Assembly: GCA_902767845.1 (NCBI GenBank)
Contig: CACXIV010000007.1
Span: 1-52,890, forward strand
DNA from: an uncultured Ruminococcus sp.
Lineage (GTDB): Bacteria > Bacillota > Clostridia > Oscillospirales > Acutalibacteraceae
Length of the DNA: 52,890 nucleotides
Reading direction: 5' to 3'
Shown here: positions 41,222-50,547 of the stretch, in pieces
Layout: every line of letters starts with the position of its first letter
Position numbering within the stretch: the first letter of the stretch is position 1
Notes under the pieces: generated by a model
What the model was told of the DNA's origin: nothing
Seen by the model: only the letters and a program-made list of their open reading frames with translations
The model's database searches: none
Made by a program: the position numbers and the translations under genes

Positions 41222-44200
41222 GTGAAAAAATTAACTAAGTTCATTAGCTTACTGCTCGCTGTGATGTTGGTATGCTCCTGCTTTGCGGGGCTGACCGTAT
41301 CAGCGGCGGGCGATGGCGAGGCTGGCGACGTATACAGCGTTTTCGGTTCATCGGAAGCGGTTTTCGGAGGAACTTGGTTCGCGGCGAACCCCACCACCGA
41401 AATGACCCTTGATCCGGAAGACGGCCTTTACAAAATCACGTTTTCAAATGTTGAGCCTACCCAGATGCTCCAGTTCAAGGTTATTAAGAACCACGACGAG
41501 AACTACTCATGGGGCGCTCCCGGCACAGATCAGAACTACACTGTCAATATTGACCAGGAATGCGATCTGACGATCACATTCGACCCCGTCAATGAGGTCG
41601 TTAACGCTCTCGGCGACTATGTTACCGTTCCGCAGGGTATTCAGATCAACAATGTTGTAGCCGTAGGTAACGGCGAGGAAACATACCTCAACGATTCCAA
41701 CTGGGATCCCTGCGACCCCGGCAATATGATGACCGAGGTTCAGCCCGGCATTTGGGAGATCACCTACGAGGAGATCTACGCGTTTGATAACTACAATATC
41801 AAATTCGCGGCTAACTCTCTTGACGAGAACGAAAACCCGGTTTCAAACCCCTGGGCTATAAACTGGGGCAGCGAGGTCGAGAAGATCTACCCCACAGGTC
41901 AGTGGATCGACGCGACCTATAACGGCAAAAACTGCATCTTTGAGGTAGAGGATGACGAGTCGGTAGTTACATTCAGACTCGACCTCAGAAACTTCAACTT
42001 TGTAACAAAGCAGGGCGCGAGATTTATGATCATCGTGAACGGTCAGGAACCCACAGATGCTCCGGCAACGGAAGAGCCCATTACCGAGGTTCCGACCACT
42101 GTAGAACCAACTACAGAGGCTCCCACAGAGGCTCCCGAAACGATCGCTCCCACGACCGCAGAGCCCACGGAAGCTCCCACTACGAAGCCCGTAAATCCCG
42201 ACGCGACTACCCTTACCGTAAAAACGACCTCAAACCTTTTCAGCTCCGCGCAGAGAACATACAGCTCGGATGACGAGGGCGGCATCCCGAGCACCGTTAC
42301 GGTCGTTTACTATGCGGATGTAGACAATTTAAGGCTCCAGAGTATCCAGTGCTCGCTTGAGTACGATACCTCTGTTCTTACCCTCGATCCCGCCAAGAAC
42401 GCGGAATACGACGAGGATTACGAGGAGTACAATTATAACAATATGATCCCCGTAGCCGGCGGACTCGCGGACGTTAACCCCGATACTCCCGGCGTTGTAA
42501 AGTTTGCTGTAACAAAGTATGACGGATTGCGCCTTAAAAAGAGCGGTCAGCTCGTTCCGATCATCAAGGCGGTATTCGACGTTGCTCCCGGCGCTTCGGG
42601 CACGACCGTTACAAACCTCAAGTTCGGTTCGATCGTTTTTATCGATCCCAAAACTGAAGCAGAGTATTTCCCCTATACGATCGCCAACGGCTTTAACGAG
42701 ACCGATTACAACGCGATCGTAGGCGAGAGCGGAGATATCGGAAGCTATGTTGACGAGCCCTCAGATGAGAACCCCACAGAAGCTCCCTCAACAGAGGCTC
42801 CCACACCCAAGCCCACAACCGAGCCTGTCACAGCGGCTCCCGATACCGAGCCCTCCACAGTGGCTCCCGATACCGAGCCCACCACTCAGCCTGTATCAAA
42901 TCCCGATCCCGGAACAGGCTTGACAGTCAACGCGATCTCTAACTTATGGGCGACAGCCACAAAGAATTATGCCGAAACTCCCGAGACCGTTACGGTCACA
43001 TATTTCGCGGATCTGTCTGTTTCGACAATGCGCCTGCAGAACATCCAGTTCTCTGTTGATTACGATCCTTCGGTATTGACGGTCGACAAATCCAAGAACG
43101 GCGTTTGGGATGAGGATCTCGAAGATTATGATTTCTCACAGGCATTTCCTGTTGCTATCGGAGTCGGCGATACCAACTTTGACTTGGACGGCTCGATCAA
43201 GTTCGCGGTTTCAAAGTGGGACGGCTTCCGCCTTTCAAAGAACGGCGAGCTTATCCCGATCGCCAAGGTCGTATTTGACGTAGCTCCCGGCGCTTCGGGC
43301 TCGACCGACGTAACCATGAAGTTCGGCACCATTACATTCCTCAACTCAAAAACCGAGGAAGAGTATATCGTTCACTCAAACGCATACGGTCTTGATCAGG
43401 ATAATTACAACTATATCACTTCTATCGGAACACTCCGTTCCATTGTTGACGATGAGATCGTTATTGATCCCGCCAAGGCTGCTACCTGTACCGAATCAGG
43501 TCTTACAGAAGGTAAGCACAATGCCGTTACAGGCGAAGTCATCGTAGCTCAGGAGGTCATCCCTGCGCTCGGTCACGACGAAGTAATAGATCCCGCTGTT
43601 CCGGTAACATGTACTGTTGACGGAAAGACTCAGGGAAGCCACTGTGCAAGATGCGGAGAGATTCTTGTGGCTCAGGAGACCATTGTCGCCAAGGGTCACC
43701 AGAATGTAAGCGTTCCCAAGGTTGACGCTACCTGCACTCAGCCCGGTCACACCGCAGGCTTGCAGTGCTCGGTATGCGGAATCAAAATCATGGGAATGAA
43801 CGAGATCCCCGCAAAGGGACACACTCCCGTAAATGACGCTGCGGCAGCGGCTACCTGCACTCAGCCCGGCCACACCGCAGGCATACACTGCTCGGTATGT
43901 AACGAGATCCTCTCGGGCAACGAGGTAATCCCCGCAAAGGGACACACCGTTGTAAATGATCCCGAGGTTCCGGCTACCTGTACGGTTGACGGCCACACCG
44001 CCGGTACACACTGCTCGGTATGTAACGAGGTTCTCTCGGGCAACGAGGTAATAGAGGCAAAGGGTCACCAGAATGTAAGCGTTTCCAAGGTTGACGCTAC
44101 CTGCACAGAGCCCGGTCACACCGCAGGCCTTAAGTGCTCGGTATGCGGAATCACGATCATGGGCATCAAAGAGATCCCCGCAAAGGGACACACCCCTGTT

Positions 44201-44650
44201 GAGGACGCGGAGCTCGCTCCGACCTGTACTCAGCCCGGTCACACCGCAGGCACACACTGCTCGGTATGCAACGAGATCCTCTCGGGCAACGAGGTCATCC
44301 CGGCGCTCGGTCACGATGAGATCGTTAAGCCCGGCAGACCTGCAACATATACCCAGACTGGTCTTACAGAAGGCGTATTCTGTAACCGCTGCAAGAAGTG
44401 GGTAGTACAGCAGCAGGTTATTCCCAAGCTTGTTTCGCAGTTTGATATCGGCGACGTCAACCGCGACGGTAAAATCGACGTTCTTGACGCGATCCTTGCT
44501 CAGAAGTATGCGACAGAAAAAACTACTCTTACGGATGAGCAGATATTCCTCGGCGATGTAAACGGAGACGGATTCGTTGATGTCCTCGACGCTACCCTGA
44601 TCCAGAAATACGCTGCCGAAAGAATTTCGGAATTTCCTAAAAAGAAATAA
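41222..44650 (+). CDS. scaffoldin-like protein: X25-like x2, cohesin-like x2, CxxC repeats, dockerin
   Basis: A 1142-aa secreted protein. Signal peptide 1-29. Two starch-binding X25-like domains at about 37-135 and 140-278. A Thr/Pro/Glu linker leads to cohesin-like domain 1 (about 326-505; strands around LRLQSIQCSLEYDTSVLTL and GVVKFAVTKYDGL), a second linker, and cohesin-like domain 2 (about 564-740). Then eight repeats of about 41 aa with ATCT and HCSVC motifs (746-1073), and a C-terminal type I dockerin with two calcium loops (DVNRDGKIDVLD and DVNGDGFVDVLD). It should bind starch, recruit dockerin enzymes and itself dock to a cohesin. GTG 41222 has AAAGGAGG upstream. Domain names are by eye. 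Confidence 0.8.
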   Translation: MKKLTKFISLLLAVMLVCSCFAGLTVSAAGDGEAGDVYSVFGSSEAVFGGTWFAANPTTEMTLDPEDGLYKITFSNVEPTQMLQFKVIKNHDENYSWGAPGTDQNYTVNIDQECDLTITFDPVNEVVNALGDYVTVPQGIQINNVVAVGNGEETYLNDSNWDPCDPGNMMTEVQPGIWEITYEEIYAFDNYNIKFAANSLDENENPVSNPWAINWGSEVEKIYPTGQWIDATYNGKNCIFEVEDDESVVTFRLDLRNFNFVTKQGARFMIIVNGQEPTDAPATEEPITEVPTTVEPTTEAPTEAPETIAPTTAEPTEAPTTKPVNPDATTLTVKTTSNLFSSAQRTYSSDDEGGIPSTVTVVYYADVDNLRLQSIQCSLEYDTSVLTLDPAKNAEYDEDYEEYNYNNMIPVAGGLADVNPDTPGVVKFAVTKYDGLRLKKSGQLVPIIKAVFDVAPGASGTTVTNLKFGSIVFIDPKTEAEYFPYTIANGFNETDYNAIVGESGDIGSYVDEPSDENPTEAPSTEAPTPKPTTEPVTAAPDTEPSTVAPDTEPTTQPVSNPDPGTGLTVNAISNLWATATKNYAETPETVTVTYFADLSVSTMRLQNIQFSVDYDPSVLTVDKSKNGVWDEDLEDYDFSQAFPVAIGVGDTNFDLDGSIKFAVSKWDGFRLSKNGELIPIAKVVFDVAPGASGSTDVTMKFGTITFLNSKTEEEYIVHSNAYGLDQDNYNYITSIGTLRSIVDDEIVIDPAKAATCTESGLTEGKHNAVTGEVIVAQEVIPALGHDEVIDPAVPVTCTVDGKTQGSHCARCGEILVAQETIVAKGHQNVSVPKVDATCTQPGHTAGLQCSVCGIKIMGMNEIPAKGHTPVNDAAAAATCTQPGHTAGIHCSVCNEILSGNEVIPAKGHTVVNDPEVPATCTVDGHTAGTHCSVCNEVLSGNEVIEAKGHQNVSVSKVDATCTEPGHTAGLKCSVCGITIMGIKEIPAKGHTPVEDAELAPTCTQPGHTAGTHCSVCNEILSGNEVIPALGHDEIVKPGRPATYTQTGLTEGVFCNRCKKWVVQQQVIPKLVSQFDIGDVNRDGKIDVLDAILAQKYATEKTTLTDEQIFLGDVNGDGFVDVLDATLIQKYAAERISEFPKKK

Positions 44651-44681
44651 TATCTCCCCAGCGGAGAATCAATGATCTAAA

Positions 44682-44715
44682 AAAACGGTCGGGCTTTTTG
44701 CCCGGCCGTTTTGTC
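44682..44715 (+). terminator. terminator of the first scaffoldin-like gene
   Basis: AAAACGGTCGGGC (44682-44694) with GCCCGGCCGTTTT (44700-44712), one mismatch. Confidence 0.8.
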
Positions 44716-45037
44716 GCGGCGGCGACAGCGCGATACGGGCAGACAGCGCGGCGCGAACCGATCACGCGGACGCCCGGAACGAAAAGTTCCCTGCTGACGG
44801 GAACGCATATTATGTTGCGGCGGCGACAGCGCAATACGGGCAGACAGCGCGGCGCGAACCGATCACGCGGATGCCCGGAACAAAAAGTTCCTGCTGACGG
44901 GAACGCATATTATGTTGCGGCGGCGACAGCGCGATACGGGCAGACAGCGCGGCGCGAACCGATCACGCGGATGCCCGGAACAAAAAGTTCCTGCTGACGG
45001 GAACGCATATTATGTCGCGGCGGCGACAGCGCGATCC
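44716..45037. repeat. 3.2 copies of a 100-bp tandem repeat
   Basis: Units begin at 44716, 44817 and 44917, with a partial fourth at 45017. Lengths are 101, 100 and 100, with very few differences. Each unit is GC-rich and holds small hairpins: GGAAC-AAAAA-GTTCC and GTTCC followed by GGGAAC. The length is not a multiple of three, so it does not encode a repeated peptide. It lies in the 570-bp gap between the two large dockerin genes, after the terminator and before the next promoter. Confidence 0.9.
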
Positions 45038-45093
45038 GGTCACTTTGATTCCGCTTTTTAAATATACATTATGCACAAAATATCAGGTAAAAA

Positions 45094-45128
45094 TTTGGTG
45101 ACAAAAGTGGTTAAAACTATGTTACAAT
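45094..45128 (+). promoter_or_regulatory. promoter of the second scaffoldin-like gene
   Basis: TTTGGT (45094-45099), ACAAAA, and extended -10 TATGT-TACAAT ending at 45128, aligned without gaps to the promoter at 41152-41186. Confidence 0.55.
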
Positions 45129-45220
45129 ATAATTGAGTTATAATCTGTTTTGCGCGTTTTTGGGCATTAAAACGCTGAAAAACCAGGTTGCATCTACATC
45201 ATTTTAAAGGAGGAATTCCA

Positions 45221-48200
45221 ATGAGAAAATCAACAAAGCTCCTCAGCCTGTTGCTTGCTGTATTGCTGACCGTATCATGTTTCTCGATACTTTCGGCAGT
45301 GCCTGTAAGCGCGGCGGAAGGGGAGCAAAAGGTCTACTTCGATTTCCCGACTGACGGAACTTGGGGTGACCCTTCCGGTGTTAAGATTCAGAAGAGCGGA
45401 AAAGCTAATGTTTACTGCTATGCTTATCCGGTTTACGGAAACGTAAGCGAGTTCACTGTTCCGAGCTTCGGCGGAAGAATCACACAGTGTACATCAGAGG
45501 GTAATAACGTTTATTCGTTTGACCTCTCGGCATTCGGAAACATTGATGAGGGCGCCGACTACGGTATCATCTTCTCAACAGCCGCGAACGGCGGTTTCCA
45601 GACAGTTGACCTCACAATGACAGCTGAGTGCATAGGTGATCACGTTATTGTTACACCTTATGAGGGCGTAGTAAGCAGAGAGAACTCTCAGGATTCTCAC
45701 AAGGTAGACCACTACGCAGCATGGACTACAAATACTCAGTGCGGTCCCAAGGCTACTATTTCATCACTCGGACAGCTGATGCCCGGCTTGTTCCCGTTCT
45801 ATCAGCCCAAGGCTCAGCAGCTTTCAAACGCGCTTAAGGGTTATCTTATAAACCCCGTTAACAACGCGTTTTTCCAGTATGATAACAATATGACTATCTG
45901 CCAGGGACTCGGCGTAACTCCTCAGGATGTTTACGACCAGTATATGGCTGATAACGCAGACTTTATAGAGGCTTACGGCGATGATGTTCAGACATCCGAG
46001 GATATCCCCTGTCCGTTCATCACAGACGGCACAACAAAGATCCCGGCTCCTGCTTATGTTGCCGAGGTTCTCGGTGTCCATGGTGAAGAGCCCACAACCG
46101 AGGAGCCCACAACCGAGGAGCCCACAACTGAGCCTCCTTATGTAGATGTTGTAGATTCCGATACAGGCATTACTGTCAACATCAACAACCCCAATGCTAC
46201 TCTTTCGGTCGACGTTGTAACAAGCGGAGCCGACTATGACGGCGCAAATGCCGCTCTCGCGGCTGACGGCAAGCAAATCGTTGCTATGTACGACATCAAC
46301 CTTACGGACAACGGCGTTGAGTATCAGCCCGAACAGCCCGTAACGGTCAAGATCCCCAGCGATACCGAGGGCGGCGAGGTTTACCGCTACGCAGACGGTA
46401 CTCTCACCAATATGAATGCTCAGTACGCTGACGGCGCATATGAGTTTGCGGGCGATCATTTCAGTCTTTATCTCGTGGCTGAGGATATCCCCGTTCCCTC
46501 CGATATTTACAGCGTCATCGGTTCATCCGACGCGGTATTCGGCGGCGTTTGGTGGGCTCAGAACCCCGACTGTGATATGACATATGATCCCGCGGACGGT
46601 CTTTACAAGAGGACTTATACAGACGTTGAGCCTCAGAAAATGCTCCAGCTCAAGGTCATCAAGGATCATGATGAATATCAGTGCTGGCCCAACACAGGCG
46701 GCAACTATACATTTGATGTAAACAGCCTCGGCGACCTCACCGTAACATTTAACCCCGCAACAGGCGAGATCAATGTTCTCGGCGACATCACCGTTGTTAC
46801 AAGCATCGAGATCAACAATGTTATCGCAGCAGGTAACGGCGAGGACACATACCTCAACGGCGTTAACTGGGATCCCTCGGATACTTCCAACGCTATGACG
46901 GAGATCGAACCCGGCTTATGGGAGATCACAATGGAAGATATCTACGCCTTCGATAACTACAACATCAAGTTTGCCGCCAACTCGGTTGACGATGACGGCA
47001 ATCCCGTTTCCAATCCCTGGGGCGTCAACTGGGGTTCGGAAAAAGAGCAGCTCTATCCCACAGGCGAGCCCATTCCTGCCGTATTCAACGGCAAGAACTG
47101 CATCTTCGAGGTAGAAGAGGACGAGTCGACTGTTACTATTCAGCTCGACCTCAGAAACTTTGACTATCAGACAAAAGAGGGCGCGACCTTTACTATCACT
47201 GTAACTCCGCCCGAGCCCGAGCATGTGCACACCCCCGGCGACGCGACTCAGGAGAACGTTGTACCGGCTGACTGCACAAACGGCGGCTCATATGACGAGG
47301 TCATTAAGTGTACAGAGTGCGGCGAGGAGATCAGCCGTACACACAAGACCACAGATGCTCTCGGTCACGTTCCCGGAACAGCTACTCAGGAGAACGTTGT
47401 GCCGGCTGACTGCACACACGGTGGTTCTTATGATGAGGTCGTAAAGTGCACACGCTGCAAAGACGTTATCAGCACAACTCACAAGACCACAGATGCTCTC
47501 GGTCACGACCTGCAGTATGTTGCCAAGGTTCCCGCGACCGTGGAGCAGACAGGAACAAGAGCTCATTACGTTTGCTCACGCTGCGAAAAGCTCTTCTCTG
47601 ACGCAGAGGGTAAAAATGAGGTAACAGCCGAATCGCTCGTTATTCCCGTACTGGGACCCGACGATCTTTTCACAGTCAACGCTATTTCAAACCTGTTCAC
47701 TTCAGGTTCCAAGACATACACCGACAGCGACGGCAACGGAGTTCCCGACACCGTAACTATCATGTACTACGCCGATATCACAGGCCTTCGCCTGCAGGCG
47801 ACTCAGTTCGCTATCCTGTACGATCCCGACGTCCTCAGCTTCGATCCGGCAAAGAACGGCGAATGGGACGAGGATATTGAAGAGTATGATTATACTCAGG
47901 CGTTCCCCGTAGCTCTCGGCTCCGGCGACGTTACATATGTAAGAGAAGGCAGACTTAAATTCGCGGTAGCAAACTACTCCGGCTTTGCCCTCAAGAAGAA
48001 CGGCAAGCTCGTTCCTATAGCAAAGATCGTATTCGATATCGCCGAGGGCTCAAGAGGCACCACGGATGTTGAAATGGAATTTGGCGTAATGTCGTTTGTC
48101 AACACAAAGACAGAGGACGAGTACATCGTTTACTCCGAAGCCAATGGACTTAATCAGGAGAATTATGATTACATCTCAACTCTCGGTTCGCTGTTCACGG

Positions 48201-49162
48201 TTGTTGACCATCGCCCGGTAGTTGATGCCGGATATGACGCTACATGTACAGAAGCCGGTCTTACAGAAGGCTCTCACTGCGAACTCTGCGGCGAGGTCAT
48301 CAAGGCTCAGGAAGTTATCCCCGCAAAGGGACACACCGCGGTAAATGATCCCAAGGTTGACGCTACATGTACCGAACCCGGTCTTACCGCCGGCGTTCAC
48401 TGCTCGGTATGTAACGCTATTATGCTGGCTCAGCGCGTTATCCCCGCAAAGGGACACACCGAAGTTACAGATCCCGCGGTTCCCGCGACCTGCACAGAGA
48501 CAGGTCTTACCGCAGGCAGCCATTGCTCGGTATGTAACGAGGTTATCGTAGCACAGCAGACAGTTCCCGCAAAGGGACACACCGCAGTTACAGATCCCGC
48601 AGTTCCCGCGACCTGCACAGAGACAGGCCTTACCGCAGGCAGCCACTGCTCGGTATGTCACGAGGTTATCGTAGCACAGCAGACAGTACCCGCAAAGGGT
48701 CACACCGCTGTTACAGATCCCGCGGTTCCCGCGACCTGCACAGAGACAGGACTTACCGCAGGCAGCCACTGCTCGGTATGTCACGAGGTTATCGTTGCTC
48801 AGCAGACAGTTCCCACTCTCGGTCATGACGAGGTAACTGTTCCCGGCAAGCCTGCTACATACACAGAGACCGGTCTTACCGACGGCGTATACTGCAACCG
48901 CTGCAAGGAATGGGTAGTTCCCCAGCAGATCATCCCCATTCTCAAGTCCGAATTCATGATCGGCGACATCAACCGTGACAGAAAAGTTGACGTTCTTGAC
49001 GCTCTTATGGCTCAGAAGTACAGCGCAGAGAAAGTAACTCTTGACGCGGAGCAGCTCTATATCGGCGACGTAAACAATGACGGCGCGGTAGACGCTCTCG
49101 ACGCGGTACTGATCCAGAAGTACGCTGCGGAAAGGATCAACTCCTTCCCCAAGAAGGCATAA
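45221..49162 (+). CDS. large scaffoldin-like dockerin protein with starch-binding-like domains
   Basis: A 1313-aa secreted protein. Signal peptide 1-30. An N-terminal domain of about 250 residues (32-285) that I do not recognise, then a Glu/Pro/Thr linker and a beta domain about 305-420 (motif DHFSLYLVAE). Two X25-like domains at about 426-520 and 525-660. Three Cys-x2-Cys units about 671-805. One cohesin-like domain about 813-985. Six ATCTE/HCSVC repeats about 996-1236, and a C-terminal type I dockerin (about 1245-1310). ATG 45221 follows AAAGGAGG. It probably works with the upstream paralogue as an adaptor scaffold binding starch and enzymes. Confidence 0.8.
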   Translation: MRKSTKLLSLLLAVLLTVSCFSILSAVPVSAAEGEQKVYFDFPTDGTWGDPSGVKIQKSGKANVYCYAYPVYGNVSEFTVPSFGGRITQCTSEGNNVYSFDLSAFGNIDEGADYGIIFSTAANGGFQTVDLTMTAECIGDHVIVTPYEGVVSRENSQDSHKVDHYAAWTTNTQCGPKATISSLGQLMPGLFPFYQPKAQQLSNALKGYLINPVNNAFFQYDNNMTICQGLGVTPQDVYDQYMADNADFIEAYGDDVQTSEDIPCPFITDGTTKIPAPAYVAEVLGVHGEEPTTEEPTTEEPTTEPPYVDVVDSDTGITVNINNPNATLSVDVVTSGADYDGANAALAADGKQIVAMYDINLTDNGVEYQPEQPVTVKIPSDTEGGEVYRYADGTLTNMNAQYADGAYEFAGDHFSLYLVAEDIPVPSDIYSVIGSSDAVFGGVWWAQNPDCDMTYDPADGLYKRTYTDVEPQKMLQLKVIKDHDEYQCWPNTGGNYTFDVNSLGDLTVTFNPATGEINVLGDITVVTSIEINNVIAAGNGEDTYLNGVNWDPSDTSNAMTEIEPGLWEITMEDIYAFDNYNIKFAANSVDDDGNPVSNPWGVNWGSEKEQLYPTGEPIPAVFNGKNCIFEVEEDESTVTIQLDLRNFDYQTKEGATFTITVTPPEPEHVHTPGDATQENVVPADCTNGGSYDEVIKCTECGEEISRTHKTTDALGHVPGTATQENVVPADCTHGGSYDEVVKCTRCKDVISTTHKTTDALGHDLQYVAKVPATVEQTGTRAHYVCSRCEKLFSDAEGKNEVTAESLVIPVLGPDDLFTVNAISNLFTSGSKTYTDSDGNGVPDTVTIMYYADITGLRLQATQFAILYDPDVLSFDPAKNGEWDEDIEEYDYTQAFPVALGSGDVTYVREGRLKFAVANYSGFALKKNGKLVPIAKIVFDIAEGSRGTTDVEMEFGVMSFVNTKTEDEYIVYSEANGLNQENYDYISTLGSLFTVVDHRPVVDAGYDATCTEAGLTEGSHCELCGEVIKAQEVIPAKGHTAVNDPKVDATCTEPGLTAGVHCSVCNAIMLAQRVIPAKGHTEVTDPAVPATCTETGLTAGSHCSVCNEVIVAQQTVPAKGHTAVTDPAVPATCTETGLTAGSHCSVCHEVIVAQQTVPAKGHTAVTDPAVPATCTETGLTAGSHCSVCHEVIVAQQTVPTLGHDEVTVPGKPATYTETGLTDGVYCNRCKEWVVPQQIIPILKSEFMIGDINRDRKVDVLDALMAQKYSAEKVTLDAEQLYIGDVNNDGAVDALDAVLIQKYAAERINSFPKKA
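48466..48834 (+). repeat. three near-identical 123-bp coding repeats
   Basis: Units 48466-48588, 48589-48711 and 48712-48834 encode the same 41-aa CxxC repeat and are almost identical in DNA, unlike the more diverged flanking units. This points to recent duplication or gene conversion. Confidence 0.8.
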
Positions 49163-49197
49163 GATAATAATTATTTTCAGCATTACGCTGTAACAAC

Positions 49198-49228
49198 AAA
49201 CGGTCGGCTTTTGCCGGCCGTTTTTGTG
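49198..49228 (+). terminator. terminator of the second scaffoldin-like gene
   Basis: AAACGGTCGGC (49198-49208) with GCCGGCCGTTT (49213-49223), then TT. It closely resembles the terminator at 44682. Confidence 0.85.
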
Positions 49229-49311
49229 TCAATAGGATAATATTTGTGATGATTGTACAAATTTGCGCTGTTTTTTTCTGCAAAACCTACAATGAAATAA
49301 TCCGGAGCATA

Positions 49312-49320
49312 TGTTATAAT
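49312..49320 (+). promoter_or_regulatory. extended -10 promoter of the small dockerin gene
   Basis: TGT-TATAAT (49312-49320) fits an extended -10 element, again preceded by A. No good -35 box is visible at the proper spacing and the TTTGGT element of the neighbours is absent. Confidence 0.45.
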
Positions 49321-49367
49321 AGTATGGTGGCTATACGCTGTTAATGTGCAATGAAAGGATGAATATT

Positions 49368-50465
49368 TTGAAAAAAACAATAGCGGTACTCTTATCCGCA
49401 GCGCTGATTTTCGGCGTGATCTTCATGTCGGGAGCTTTTTCGGCAAGCGCGGAGGACAATACCGAAAACATTGAAAGTACGTCCGCAAGCCAAGTGACAA
49501 GCGATCCGGACGAATCCGCGACCGAAGCTCCTACTGTTGAGCCGACTCAGGAGCCCACGCAGGAGCCTGTAGCCGATCCGACTCAGGAACCGACACAGGA
49601 ACCCACTCAGGAGCCGACGCAGGAACCGACTCAGGAGCCCACACAGCCTTTGGACGGCGATGTTATCGCGGCGTGGGATTTTGACAGCACAGGCAAGCTC
49701 GCCGGCGACAAGCTAAAGGAATACGGCAACGCCGATAACGGCTATGCCGCCACAACGGGCGAGGGAACCCTCACCATGTCCGTCAGCGGAACTTCAAACC
49801 GCGCTCTCGAGTGGAGCGACGCGGAATACGGCAAAAGCGGCGATAAAATCGTTCCGATCATGGCGGCAGGCTCCAAGAACAAATGGGGAAGCCCGTTTAT
49901 CATGTTCGCGGTGAATACAAAGGATTACAAGGAGCTCAGGCTTACCGCGTACTTCGGCGGCTCAAACAAGGCTCCGGCGACGTGGCAGCTCTCCTACAGC
50001 ACGGACGGCGAATCCTTTGCGGATATCGACGGCGCGGCGTTTACGATCCCTGCCGATAGCAGAAAGATACCTACGGCGTACTTTGACGGCCTCGCGCTTC
50101 CCGAGGGAGCCGAGAACGCGGAAACGCTTATCCTCAAGCTGACGCCGAGCTCTACGGTCACGGTCAACGGAGGCAGTTATACGGATACACCCACAGGCGG
50201 AGAGGTCGTGCTCAATAACATTAGGCTTACCGGAACAAAAGCCGCCGCTCCCGAGGTAGTGATCGGCGACGTAAACGGCGACAGCGAGGTTGATGTCCTC
50301 GACGCTTCCGAGATCCAGAAGTATTCTGCCCAGAAGGCGGAGTTTACCGAAGAACAGCTTTACGCCGGCGACGTAAACGGCGACAATGTTGTAGATATCC
50401 TTGACGCGGCGGATATTCAGAAATACGCGGCGGAAAAGCTCGCCGAATTTAAAAAGAAAGCGTAA
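49368..50465 (+). CDS. secreted dockerin protein with an unidentified beta module
   Basis: A 365-aa secreted protein. TTG 49368 is chosen because AAAGGA lies 8 bases upstream; ATG 49344 and ATG 49359 lack correct spacing. Signal peptide about 1-28, then a repetitive linker of TQEP units (about 55-98). Residues about 100-298 form a beta-rich module (IAAWDFDSTGKL, SPFIMFAVNTKDYKEL, WQLSYSTDGESF, VVLNNIRLTGT) resembling modules of secreted nucleases and carbohydrate-binding proteins; no catalytic motif is visible. A type I dockerin closes the protein (DVNGDSEVDVLD and DVNGDNVVDILD). It would attach to the cohesins of the amylosome. Confidence 0.8.
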   Translation: MKKTIAVLLSAALIFGVIFMSGAFSASAEDNTENIESTSASQVTSDPDESATEAPTVEPTQEPTQEPVADPTQEPTQEPTQEPTQEPTQEPTQPLDGDVIAAWDFDSTGKLAGDKLKEYGNADNGYAATTGEGTLTMSVSGTSNRALEWSDAEYGKSGDKIVPIMAAGSKNKWGSPFIMFAVNTKDYKELRLTAYFGGSNKAPATWQLSYSTDGESFADIDGAAFTIPADSRKIPTAYFDGLALPEGAENAETLILKLTPSSTVTVNGGSYTDTPTGGEVVLNNIRLTGTKAAAPEVVIGDVNGDSEVDVLDASEIQKYSAQKAEFTEEQLYAGDVNGDNVVDILDAADIQKYAAEKLAEFKKKA

Positions 50466-50481
50466 GTATTTAAGATTTGCA

Positions 50482-50515
50482 GGGGCGGTCGCTGACCGCC
50501 CCCTTGATTTTTAAA
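50482..50515 (+). terminator. terminator of the small dockerin gene
   Basis: GGGGCGGTC (50482-50490), loop GCT, GACCGCCCC (50494-50502), then CTTGATTTTT. Confidence 0.85.
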
Positions 50516-50521
50516 AAACAA

Positions 50522-50547
50522 TGAGGCTGACCATTTGGTCAGCCTCA
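50522..50547 (-). terminator. terminator of pyruvate phosphate dikinase gene
   Basis: TGAGGCTGACCA (50522-50533) with TGGTCAGCCTCA (50536-50547). On the minus strand it is followed by TTGTTTTTTAAAA. Confidence 0.75.

Noticed and set aside
44076-44314. Cys-rich repeats as DNA-binding zinc fingers
   Set aside because: They sit in a secreted dockerin protein with a signal peptide, so a nucleic-acid role is unlikely.
44698-44997. 99-aa ORF across the 100-bp repeats
   Set aside because: The repeat length is not a multiple of three, so each unit is read in a different frame; no ribosome binding site.
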